A stretch of 64,000 bases of DNA from Saxidomus purpurata (taxonomy: Eukaryota; Mollusca; Bivalvia; Venerida; Veneridae): NCBI GenBank assembly GCA_022818135.1, contig JAFMSR010000035.1, positions 165,822 to 229,821 of the forward strand, in the 5' to 3' direction. Below are positions 22,277 through 32,299 of the stretch, piece by piece. The first letter of the stretch is position 1. Every line of letters starts with the position of its first letter. Below the pieces are notes generated by a model. The model saw only the letters and a list, made by a program, of their open reading frames with translations. It searched no databases and had not been told where the DNA came from. Both the position numbers and the translations under genes were made by a program.

Positions 22277-23090
22277 GTTCGTCGTCCATCCGTCCGTCTA
22301 CTTATCTGTATCGGTATAGAAATTGTGCCATGCTCTGCGAAAACAAACCGTGTTACAGCTGATAATTATTAAACCATGACACTCTATAGGTCACATTTCC
22401 AATGGATTATCACAATTAGGCCACTTTGTGCAACAACTAACCGTGCTACAGCAGAATATTCTAAAACCTTAATAACACTATCGGTCACACGACTTGCTTA
22501 GAAGATAGCTTTCAACCAGTATGCTCTGCATAGAAAAGGTGTTACTCTCTTCATAAAACAACCACATCCCATTTTTGCAAAATCTTGATATTACACTTAG
22601 TCTATAGGTTACATTTTCCAACGGATTTTCAGTCGATTATTTAAAAAATTTAAAAACACTCTAAAGATCACATTTTACAACGGATTTTCACAAATCTTGC
22701 TCAGAAGTTTTTCTGCAAACTGTAGCTGGTATGTATAGAAATTGAATCACGCTGTGCGCAAACTAACCGTGCTTCAGTCAATAATTGTAATACCTTGATA
22801 ATAGTCTGCAGGTCGAATTTATCAATTGATATTCCTTAAACTATTATCTATATAGATTTTAAGCCACGCTGAGTGAAAACAAATCGCGTTACAGCCATTT
22901 ATTCTAAAGTTTGATGACACTCTACACGTTACGTTTTTCAGAACACTGCCTGAAACCTGTAGAAGATCTATGTTGAAACTGAGCCATGCTGTGGAAAAAC
23001 CAATTTTGCTACAGTCAATTATTCTATCACCTTGGTAACAGGCCACATTTTCCAATAGATCTTTACAAAACTCAGAAAAGTCAAGTCAGT
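22277..23090 (+). repeat. Decayed ~118-bp tandem repeat array
   Basis: A paragraph-like sequence recurs about six times. Heads of the form GCCATGCTGTG or GCTCTGCG appear near 22328, 22421, 22522, 22747, 22862 and 22983. Each is followed by an AACCGTGTTACAG-like word, then CCTTGATAACACTCT, then a GGTCACATTTTCCAACGGAT-like word. The clearest spacings are 115 and 121 bases. A GTCC-rich microsatellite (CGTCCATCCGTCCGTC, about 22282) flanks the left edge. No long frame survives. Confidence 0.65.
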
Positions 23091-23344
23091 CCAGTGGCGC
23101 GTTACTGGCCTACCTGGACATCTTGTGTTTGGTCCGTGTCTATTGTTGAAAAGTTTGTCACATTTCAATTAAAAAAACAACATCTCCGCTGCAAAGGTAT
23201 TTTCTGTGTCTCATATCCATGTACATGTATACTTATTTGGCGGTGATTTGATGTGTGCCATTGTGCTTTTTGTGAAGGTATACTCGCCTTTTACTTTATT
23301 TCAACTAAGGCAGTTAGATATTTATGAAACATTTTGTTATGAGT

Positions 23345-23835
23345 CAGAATAAAGCTATTTGAGTTTCCAGTCAAACCAGATTAATTGTATAAACCTAGCT
23401 TTCGGTCATAAAACCGAAATGCAGATACAAAGTTATCTGAGTGAGAAACGTTCTTACAAGTCTTGAAATTGAATTTCATTACGCTGTTTTATCTGCAAAG
23501 CTGCAGAGTTCAATAGCCATATAAGCGATGGACGTATTGTACTGGAAAGAAATATAATTAATAGCGCTTCTGGGACATAGACTCATAAAGGAAATGTTGC
23601 AACAATATATTTTAATTTTTGCCTCCTCGGGCTATTTGAACGGGATACATTTGCTGTAAGAATATGCTAGTAATATTGTTGTCTAAAGATGCGTGAAATA
23701 AAATGGCGTTTGACGGAGCAATATGGCATATTATATTTGACAATTAATATGTAACCTTTTTGAAGCGCACTGTGTCACAATGTCACCTATATTTTATAAG
23801 AGTTAAATCCAATATTGCGTCTCAGATGTGCCACA
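23345..23835 (+). repeat. Left segmental duplication, block 3 (right copy)
   Basis: Counterpart of 3640-4110, direct orientation and well conserved. It carries about 28 extra bases near 23600 relative to the left copy. It ends around AATATTGCGTCTCAGATGTG. Confidence 0.85.
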
Positions 23836-25680
23836 CTAATAAATATCATAAAAATAGACCACAAAAGCAGTACAGAAATACAGAATATTTATATACGCAA
23901 CATTTCGGAATGAATACATGTATGAAGAAAATACTTGCATTAAAGACAGATATGTTATGCCTATACCTCGGTTAATCACCTCACATGGCATGCGGGAGTT
24001 AACAGTAACAAGGTATTTGACTGCTACTTTCACAAAACATTTAAATGCAAATGCAAGAACTATCTACGAGGTAACACCTGCAGACTGAGTATGTTTTGTT
24101 CTAAGTCATACTAAATTTACTTCTACAAATATATTTCCGCACTAACCTTTGGACTAAATATTTGTGGAGGTTTGGAGATATGGAGCAGATGATGACATGT
24201 AAGTGTGACCTTAACCTTCTACCGACGGGGTTAAAACAGGGGTTCTGTATATCTAAGGTGAACATTTAGAGTGCAGTTGGAAATGAAGTGTGTCGCATTA
24301 AGACCATCAGAACATTTACAAACATAATTACAGGAATTTGTATGAAACGATTCTATAGATTTTGATTTTGTTACCTGCTGTCATTTTCCGTCACAAAAGT
24401 GCGTGAAATGATGGCCATTTTTAATAAGGCATTCTACCTCCTGCTAAAGTTTAACCAATCATAATTCAGTTGATAGACTATGTAGTCTGACGGTACTCAA
24501 AGGACACAACAAACTTGAATCTGCGTTGAGAAACTACTCCATTGACAACCTAAATCATATTATTCAGTTACGGATTCGACCTGGAAATTGTTCTGAGAGT
24601 ACTGTAACCCAAGTATCTGTATATACTACATACTCAACGAAAAATGGCCAGCCGAATACGCCAATTACAATAAGAAGGTAAATTTATGTATTTAAAAGAT
24701 AGCACATAATAACTAGAGCACATTTTTAGTGACATGAGTCAGCATTTACAGTAAGAAAATATTTACAAACATTATAATCTCGAATTTGAGATTACAAAAT
24801 ATAACCCCCTTCCATGGATTTCGATTTACATGTACCTGCTGACTGGTATCACTTTATCGTTATACATCCTTCAAATTTTCCATATTAAGTTATGAACAAA
24901 AGTGATGCTGAAAACTCAATTGCGTTACATCGATTTATAGATGTTAATTTTTCTATGAGAATTAATCGGTGATTTCGCCTGAATGAAATGAGAGTACCTA
25001 GTGAAAATTATATTTCAATCAGTTAAAAATGTGCATGTATATAATAATATACAATGCATGAATAAACTTGCTTTATAACATACCTATATTCAGTTTAACT
25101 GAAATTTGTCGATAAAAAAAAATTCCTTATAGGTGAGGAAAAAAAGTGTTTTTTTTTCCGTGAACTCTTTATGCCTATTTTAAGAACATCTCTAAAACCA
25201 CACAGAGCATACGTTTGACATTGGGGTCCTGCATATTTCTTAATTTCTTTTTCTCATGGGTATCACCTTCATCTCGAGATGTATTTGTTAAACGTTTGCA
25301 TTCGCTAACAGTTTAGCAGCGTTTGTAGCTTTATCAACATGTCGATTCTTATGTTTACTGGCGAACAATAATTTCACTGCCAATATGTACATGTTTAAAT
25401 AATGGTATTTCCACACGTATCTTAACCAAACAAATGACACAAAAGCACGTCAGTCCTGATATCACAAACTCCATTGCCACTATCCAGTTGCTTACGTGGG
25501 TTTTGTTATTAGCGGTTGGCGTGGCTATCATCTTGTAACATTCATACAGATGTCAGTGGTTCTAATTATCCAAAACAATACATAATCTTGGTATATAAAA
25601 TCGGTAGTGTTCGGGGTTATCTCTATCATACGTGGTATTCATTAACAGTGCGTTCTTTTCCGCTTTGGATCCAATTAAAT
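23836..25680. other. Unannotated; region expanded relative to the left copy
   Basis: Lies between duplication blocks 3 and 4, so much of it is either inserted sequence or lost from the left copy. A single diverged monomer-like word (TAAGTGTGACCTTAACCTTC) sits at about 24200. No gene was recognised; short frames at 23760-24033 are featureless. Confidence 0.45.
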
Positions 25681-25687
25681 GCAAAAC

Positions 25688-26775
25688 AAGAGCTGTCCCT
25701 CCCAAGTGACGAATGCCCCCAAAAGAGGTGCCTCACAGTCTGTGTCCTCTCCATGTGCTCAATAAATGTGCTATGTAATTTTAAAATCCTTCCATGCATG
25801 ACAGAGTAATCATGCATACAGTATTCCATTACTTTAAACTATAAGTGTGACCTTGACCTTTGAGGTAGGGACTTGGGTCTTGCACGCGACACATCCGCTT
25901 GATGTGCTAGACATTTGTGCACAGTTATTTTAAAATCCTTCAAAGCATAATAAAGTTATAGTCCGGACACAAATGTATGCATATATACAGGATTCCATTA
26001 CCTATAAACTCTAAGTGTGACCTTGACCTTTGTGGTAGGGATGTGGGTCATGCATGCGACACGTCGTCTTGATGTGCTAGACATTTGTGCCAAATTATTT
26101 TAAAATCCTTCAAGGCATGACAAAGTTACAGTCCGGACACGAATGTGTGCATATATGCTTATATAGAGGAATCCATTACCTTCAAACTCTAAGTATGACC
26201 TTGACCTTTGAGCTAGGGACGTGGGTCTTGCACGCGACACGTCGTCTTGATGTGCTAGACATTTGTGCCAAGTTATTTTAAAATCCTTCAATGCATGACA
26301 AAGTTACAGTCCGGACACGAATGTGTGCATATATGCTTATATGGAGGAATCCTTTACCTTCAAACTCTAAGTATGACCTTGACCTTTGAGCTAGGGACGT
26401 GGGTCTTGCACGCGACACGTCGTCTTGATGTGCTAGACATGTGTGCCTAGTTATTTTAAAATCCTTCAATGCATGACAAAGTTACAGTCCGGACACGAAT
26501 GTGTGCATATATAGAGGATTCCATAACCTTCATACTCCAAGTGTGACCTTCACCTTTGAGGTAGGGATGTGGGTCTTGCACGCGACACGTCGTCTTGATG
26601 TGCTAGACATGTGTGCCAAGTTATTTTAAAATCCTTCAATGCATGACAAAGTTACAGTCCGGACACGAATTTGTAAGTGGGGACGCACGGACGGACGGAC
26701 AGACGGACAGACGGTCAGACGGACAGACGGACAGACGGTGCGATTTTAATATGCCACCCTTCGGGGGCATAAAAA
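25688..26775 (+). mobile_element. Pearl-like modular TIR element with satellite monomers
   Basis: Three modules are visible. The left end has AAGAGCTGTCCCT (25688) and ATGCCCCCAAAAG (25713). The core is a tandem array of five ~170-178-bp monomers, registered by GATGTGCTAG at 25901, 26071, 26249, 26427 and 26597. A microsatellite of ACGG/ACAG units follows (26683-26738). The right end is CACCCTTCGGGGGCAT (26755), whose reverse complement matches the left ATGCCCCC word over roughly 20 bases with a few mismatches. TIR, satellite core and tetranucleotide microsatellite is the layout described for bivalve pearl-type nonautonomous elements. It encodes nothing; frames of 60-80 codons in it are monomer translations. 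Confidence 0.75.
25848..26552. promoter_or_regulatory. Repeated nuclear-receptor half-site words in monomers
   Basis: Each monomer contains TGACCTTGACCTTT or a variant, whose reverse complement includes TCAAGGTCA (estrogen-related receptor type extended half-site) and AAAGGTCA (NR4A type). Intact TGACCTTGA words start at 25848, 26018, 26196 and 26374; the fifth unit is mutated at about 26544. Function is not shown by sequence; only the motif match is observed. Confidence 0.3.
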
Positions 26776-26779
26776 GCAA

Positions 26780-27470
26780 CACCTTGTTTGAATATTTCCT
26801 CACCCAAAAGAATTTTTATAACATAACGTTAACGTTTAGTTCATGCCCTTCTTGACATTAGATGTTCTGATTGCAAATACTGCATATAGTGCAGCTCAAC
26901 CACGCACCAAATATTTGTATTGAAAACATTTTCAATCTTCTTGTCAGCAACCATATAAAGTCTAAAAGCTAGAAAAGTGGCTCCATTCCTTAATAGCTTT
27001 GAATAATACATGTATTCGTATAGAAAGTTTATTTATTAAATAACCAATTCTAAAAAAGTTTGCAAATCCAATGTTTAGCATTAACTTGTTAAAACCAAAG
27101 GTCCATATGTTTTTACTTTTGATCTACCTCAAACTTACAGGACCATCGCCGAACCATTTGCTTGAAAGAGGGCATATCAAATATCTTACATATCACTTCA
27201 TCTTCCATTTTGCTTGATTTTAATCTTTGCTTGTTTCCATATATCATAATAACAATGTATGTACATTTTAATTTGTACATGTAGATCTATGTTGTATTAG
27301 TTGTGTTACAATTGATGACATGCAGGCAACCCGTGAATACCTTGGATATATGCATGGTTTTATACATCCTATCAAATCAGAAAGCAAAAGGAAATACCTA
27401 AAGCACATACTATGTGCTACAGAATGAACAGTTACACGGTATCGTGAACTTTGCTACTCTGTTCACGACA
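26780..27470. other. Unannotated spacer
   Basis: AT-rich sequence between the pearl-like element and an exon-like frame. It contains the palindromic words TACATGTA and GTACATGTA common in bivalve DNA. Nothing else is recognised. Confidence 0.45.
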
Positions 27471-27475
27471 CTTAC

Positions 27476-27645
27476 CCGTGTGTATTTAGCTTCGTTCAAG
27501 GCTTGCAATTTATACAAAGCATAATCTTTCATTGACAGAAAATTCTGCCCTTTTTTTTGGAAAGCTTGGTAAGGTTCTTTAAGAAGGCTGTACAACATTT
27601 TAATTAAAGTGGAATTATGCACATTTTTTTCGAGAAAAAATCCAG
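27476..27645 (-). other. Candidate exon with canonical splice signals, protein unknown
   Basis: On the minus strand a pyrimidine-rich stretch ending CACACCTATTTCAG forms a strong acceptor (exon would start at 27645), and CACACGG followed by GTAAGTG forms a strong donor (exon end 27476). The 170 bases between are open in one frame and include KEPYQAFQKKGQNFLSMKDY and ALYKLQALNEAKY, a composition more protein-like than neighbouring chance frames. The acceptor half lies in a dispersed repeat also found inverted at 38818-39043, where a stop interrupts the frame, so the exon may be a by-product of that repeat. I do not recognise the protein. Confidence 0.3.
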
Positions 27646-27840
27646 CTGAAATAGGTGTGTGTAAAAAGGGAAGAGGAAATAATAGCTTTTTACCCAATAC
27701 ACCAAACTCTTCCTGCTACCAGTACTAAATAAATACTTTCCAAATATTATTTTTCCTATTTTGACTAGGAGAGTCAATTTAAAAAAAGCATGCAGGAGTG
27801 GCTTCCCTTCCACTGCCAAAATCTCTACCAATAACAACAA
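27598..27840 (-). repeat. Dispersed repeat D, copy 1
   Basis: Inverted relative to 38818-39043. Shared words (given in minus orientation) include CAAAATAGGAAAA, TTGGTGTATTGGGT, AAAAGCTATTATTTCCTCT and ATAATTCCACTTTAAT. Both copies have a TTG-rich or CAACAA-rich sequence beyond the same end. The family is unknown, possibly a short nonautonomous element. Confidence 0.75.
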
Positions 27841-28054
27841 ACACACAAGGGAGATTACTATGAAGGAAGGAACTATTATCTTATCAGATAATTATTTTTA
27901 TTTCTTAATCACCAACTTCCCCAAAATACTAATGCAGCATTATCATTAGTTTAACACTTTTAAATGCACAGCAACCGAAAATTGCTTTTATAAAACTGTC
28001 CCCAAAAATACACTATGTGCAGTAAGATACGCATAATTTAAAAGCGCACATGCA

Positions 28055-28560
28055 ATATTGTGGTCATTGGTTGATCGCGACCAAGAGCAAAGCAGGAATC
28101 ATCGGACTGAAGACCAAAGAACTCAGTGACTTGAAAACAAATCTAAGATAAGGCCAAGCACAAGTTTTGAGCCCACTAGATGCAGGAAACACCACGTGTA
28201 TAAATATACAGTAATTCAATGATGATACCTGTTGGATTAAGTATACCAATATCTTCGGATATAACGTCAATGATTTGTCTTCTCTATTTTAGGCTACCTA
28301 TGCAACTGTTCCCTAGGTTACAATTAAAAGTACAAACCTCTCTTTTTGCATACAGTTTTCCCGCATGTAATGAGGATTTAATACGAATGACTCGCGATTT
28401 TAACCCCTGAGATCAGTTATATAGACTTATAATAATAATTTATTATGTTTGAAATACTGCAGCTACAAAAGTGTGTCGGAATGTACATCTATAATATTTT
28501 AACTTTCACTGGAGGTTTGGCGATACATATTTCTTAACAAAGGCAAGGTTAGATGTTTAA
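28055..28560 (+). repeat. Left segmental duplication, block 4 (right copy)
   Basis: Counterpart of 4540-5045, direct orientation, last recognisable block of the colinear series. Weak similarity may continue past 28600 (TAACTACAA words in both) but is too thin to claim. Confidence 0.7.
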
Positions 28561-31065
28561 CGGTTTTATAAAACCATTCCCATCCTTACGCCACTTTTGC
28601 TGCCTGCCGTGCTTTGTAATTGATAACTACAATACAAACATAAGCCATTTCATAACCTCAATAGGGACAATGATTAACGGAATGATCTTAGACAGAACGC
28701 GTCTGAACAGCTCCGAAGACGAACCAGATTTACTTCAAAACAGGTACTTGTTATGTCACAGTTTACTGTATGCCTTTAAATCATGATGATTGTGATATGT
28801 AAAAATACCAGAAATGGAAACTATCTGCACGTTTTTCATAATTTTCAGTTCAGAGAAAAACGTTTACAATTGCAATTCCATCAAAAGTAGCTCATTTAGT
28901 GACTAGAATTCTCATTTTAACAGTATCTTATTTCCATAGAGACATTTTGAATCTGAAAATGATACTGAAGTAATTTGATAATATAATTCAAACTCTCTCT
29001 TTGAGAAAATAATCTTGTTTCTTTGTACATGCTATTCTATTTTCAAATTCTCCACTAATAGCACAATACACAAGTGAAAAAATCCGCGGGCTAGTAAAAA
29101 GCAATTAGACTGACTACACAAGTAAGAAAAAAGTCTTAGAATGTGTTTACATTAAAGATTTTATTGACATTAGTTTATAGGAATTCGGAATAAAGGTGTC
29201 TATTTAAGGTTAGTGCGTGTAGATCTTTTGTGTGACCAATGCATCATTGGCCACACAAAAGATCTACACGCACTAACCTTAAATAACTGTTTCATCACAG
29301 TTTCATCATTATCTCAGCGAAGGAAGCTCAATTCGTCATTGTTTTTTTTATTTTTGCAAGCGATTGTAATTCAATTATGACCTCAATATTATTTAAAACT
29401 CGATATAACTAGTAAAGCAAGACCATATCAATGTAACAAGATGAAAGTGAAGCCATTAACAAACTGGCTTCAAAACCACATCATTTGGTGTTTCCGATAT
29501 CCTATAAAGCCAAAGTGTCCGCATGCAACTTTTAGGGATGGACTCATTTTATGCATTTCAAAGATTTGATATACAGCTACCTTGATTTTAAATATACCCC
29601 GATTCAAATAAAAGAAAAGAAAATAATAAATTGGACAGCTTGGGTTATTTAAATAAGAATGTTACAAGGTTTCATTTGGGACACATGCTTTATAATGAAT
29701 ACCTTTATAGATTATTTTTTGAAAACATAGATATCATTTGACGGATATAAAAACGATTTAAGTTAATATCAAACGTTTGGAAATGATAAAAATCAAAATT
29801 ATTTGTATGAAATGTGTGTATCGCTTGAAATTGACATCCGTCGAAGCGTCCGAAAATGGCAGAGAATATAAATGCCTAATTTTAGTTTTGTATCGGTTAT
29901 CAAATATGATCAAGTCGGGGAATCATATCTTTTTATATTTTAATAGTCTGTTTTTAATTTACAAACTATTTCTGTTCAAAGTTTGGACGACAAGATGACA
30001 TAGCAATCACAAAGAGGTTTTTGTGAAGTGTGTGTGCATCGTTCATTGTGTTGCAATATTTAAACCCTGAAATTGTTCTTTTATCTAACTTTTGATAATT
30101 TTACCCATATATTTAAGAATGTAGCATGGTGTACCTGCAAGCTAAAATTTTACTATCCCCAAATTGTTCATGGTTCTAAATACAACACTGTTTTAGAGCT
30201 GCTTAACATGAAAAGCAAAAACGGATAAAAAGGTCCCCTGCCCATAAGAGACGCTGGTCATATATAATAGCACATTTACAATCTTGTTAGTAAAATCTGC
30301 ATTTGGTGATAAAAATGATACACGAATGATGGGTTCCTCATTCACGCTCAGGGAGAACTCACAAGTTGCATGAGGTTCCAGCCCGATTCTAGTTCCATTG
30401 TGAGTTAGACACGTTGAATTAATCCCTTTTGGCGTAATAACAACATTAAAGACATATATGCATAGTATATATTACCTTATTATTATGTGTCGTGTGTGTA
30501 TCTTCAACTGACTTTGAATCTGTAATCTGTTAAATGAAACTAGTTTTATTCTAGTTTTATTCTATGGTTGAATTAAAGAACTGCCATACGTTCCTCCTGT
30601 GTTTAGAATATCGGTAACATTTTAATTTTTTATAATTGGATGCATTTATTTGTTAAACACCAAAAAATGTTTGTTTAAATATTTTTGAAAATTGTTCGTC
30701 ACCAGGTGTAAACTCAAGCGAATGCACATTTTCATGTTAATTTTGAGTTAGAACCTTTATCATTAATATCATTTTACATTCTGCTCAGTAATCAATTTTA
30801 TTGAATTGACTTTTGCCAGAAAGGGTACTACATGTATATAATTACGTTTAGAATTATAGGGTTTTATCAGACAGCTGACAGTATGAACTGTTTGAAGCTT
30901 AATATGTTATGCAAAAACTTGATCTTTTTATTTAAACTTTGCAAGAGGCAGGGACGTATAAATGTAGACAAAAAGAACTACTCGGTTAGTTTGTGTAAGT
31001 AAATCTAAAATAGTTAAACATTGATGAAAATCCTGGTTATCTTCTATTTGCAAGACCATCAGCTA
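28561..31065. other. Unannotated AT-rich stretch with one strong hairpin
   Basis: Apart from the inverted repeat at 29201-29285, nothing is recognised. Frames at 28553-28786 and 29777-29998 (both ~75 codons) have no motifs or plausible splice context. Confidence 0.45.
29201..29285. repeat. Near-perfect 41-bp inverted repeat (hairpin, 3-base loop)
   Basis: The left arm 29201-29241 begins TATTTAAGGTTAGTGCGTGT and the right arm 29245-29285 is its reverse complement with a single mismatch (29235 against 29251). The loop is CAT. No second copy was found in the window. Possible readings are a cruciform-forming foldback, a very young MITE-like end pair, a hairpin RNA gene, or a fold-back artefact of library construction. 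Confidence 0.9.
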
Positions 31066-31347
31066 TTAAAGAGGCATTCCCTATATCTAGCACATTATAC
31101 TCTCGAAACATAGATTATGTGTCAATATAGAGGCTTTCTGTAATAAATCGCATCCAACTATTAATTGTACAACAACTATTCTACATAGATTATTGAATGG
31201 TTTACGGTACTGCAGTTTATCTTAAACCGCTGATTTTATAGATTGCATAGCTGAAATTTTTAGGTTAGATTAATACCTCCAAAGATTTTATTATTCATGT
31301 TTCGGGTTATTTAGTTTGACATCAGTTATAGGGTATGTCCCTTTAAA
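31066..31347 (+). mobile_element. Short TIR element (MITE), copy 1
   Basis: The left end AGAGGCATTCCCTATAT and right end ATAGGGTATGTCCCTTTAA are near inverse complements. The ~280-base body matches 37402-37767 in the same orientation, with shared words such as AATTGTACAACAACTATTCT, ATTGAATGGTTTACGG and TTTTTAGGTT. No coding capacity. TTAA-like sequence at the ends could suggest a piggyBac-type target, but duplication of it is not clean. Confidence 0.7.
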
Positions 31348-31424
31348 ATAGGTCTTAAAATTCCATAAACATATCTCAACAAAATAAACACATTCTGACA
31401 GCTTGCAAATTGCTATTTCACAAA

Positions 31425-31760
31425 AACAAAAATAATATCAAACAGGGAATGCCACGTACCAAAACGCCCCAGCCTCCCAAAAAGAACCCCCCCACCCCCA
31501 AAAAAATGCACACCACCAACACACACACACACACACGCACACACACACACAAACCCCCCCCCCCCCCACAACCAACGCACACACACACACATATACACCA
31601 CCAACACACACCAACACACAAAAAAAAAACACAAAAAAAAAAAAAAAAACCCCCCGAAACACAGTGGGGCACCGCCTTGGAACGGTCAGTGGCAAAAACA
31701 CCACTGGGGAGCTTAAACCGGTTTATGGTGCGCACCCAACCTCACTCTTACCCCCACAAC
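31425..31760 (-). mobile_element. LINE 3' end, 5'-truncated copy
   Basis: Reverse complement of the 3' region at 13640-13960. It starts with the terminal word TAATATCAAACAGGGAATGC (31432) and extends through CA/CCA-rich and C and A homopolymer runs to CGGTCAGTGGCAAAAACACC (31683) and GGTTTATGGTGCGCACCCAA (31720). It contains no coding sequence. Long C and A runs at about 31551-31568 and 31620-31655 suggest homopolymer noise or expansion. Confidence 0.8.
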
Positions 31761-31936
31761 CTTGCAAGTCACGAACAACAAGATGTCGTCATGAAATCAC
31801 AGGCAACTTTCCTGTCAGTATTGAGATACTCAACAAAGCACTTTTGATCAAACATTAAATATTTATACTTAATAAGGTAAGTTTATGTATCAAACTGGCA
31901 AAATAGTTCAAGAATTGAAGTATGATATAGTCGTTA

Positions 31937-32225
31937 TACGGTATTTTTTGCCGTGTAAATCTGAAAACGTAGCCTAACTGATCTGAAAATATTTAGTGCA
32001 ACATGATTCTTCTCTGGTTGTTCACAATCACAACTAGAGTAAGTGGTTGATATGTTAAGCTTCTTTTCAAAGGCGATTAGGTCGGGTAGGGCTTTTATGA
32101 CAGAATCGTTGGCGTAAAGTGTCCTCATAATATAATAAGAGTGTCTTGAATCATGAAAGAGGAATTGCTCATGTGGTTGCAGTTTTTGGAGAAGTTTAAT
32201 AGGGTGACATGTATTCCAAACTATC
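31937..32225 (-). pseudogene. Coding-like fragment, family unknown
   Basis: A ~95-codon minus frame without its own obvious start reads VWNTCHPIKLLQKLQPHEQF, then LYANDSVIKALPDLIAFEKK, and contains CDCEQPEKNHVALN near its end before a stop at about 31934. Its balanced amino-acid composition contrasts with the low-complexity chance frames nearby. Immediately upstream another frame continues coding-like (KTKVDSLEYM), implying a frameshift near 32227. It lies close to a LINE tail but does not resemble a reverse transcriptase; a transposase or domesticated transposon C-terminus is possible but not demonstrated. Confidence 0.45.
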
Positions 32226-32299
32226 TACCTTTGTTTTTAGAATTGTCTCATTTACTTGATCACGTATAGGTGTATAAACCATTTATTCCATTCATTATC

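Noticed and set aside
26087..26469. Repeated 60-codon frames on both strands
   Set aside because: They are identical monomer translations in the pearl-like array; no independent coding evidence.
29201..29285. Calling the hairpin a microRNA precursor
   Set aside because: The stem is too long and too perfect and the loop too short for a typical animal precursor; kept as an unexplained inverted repeat.
31410..31847. 145-codon plus-strand frame rich in T, H and P
   Set aside because: It is the antisense of a LINE 3' end with CA and C runs; not a gene.
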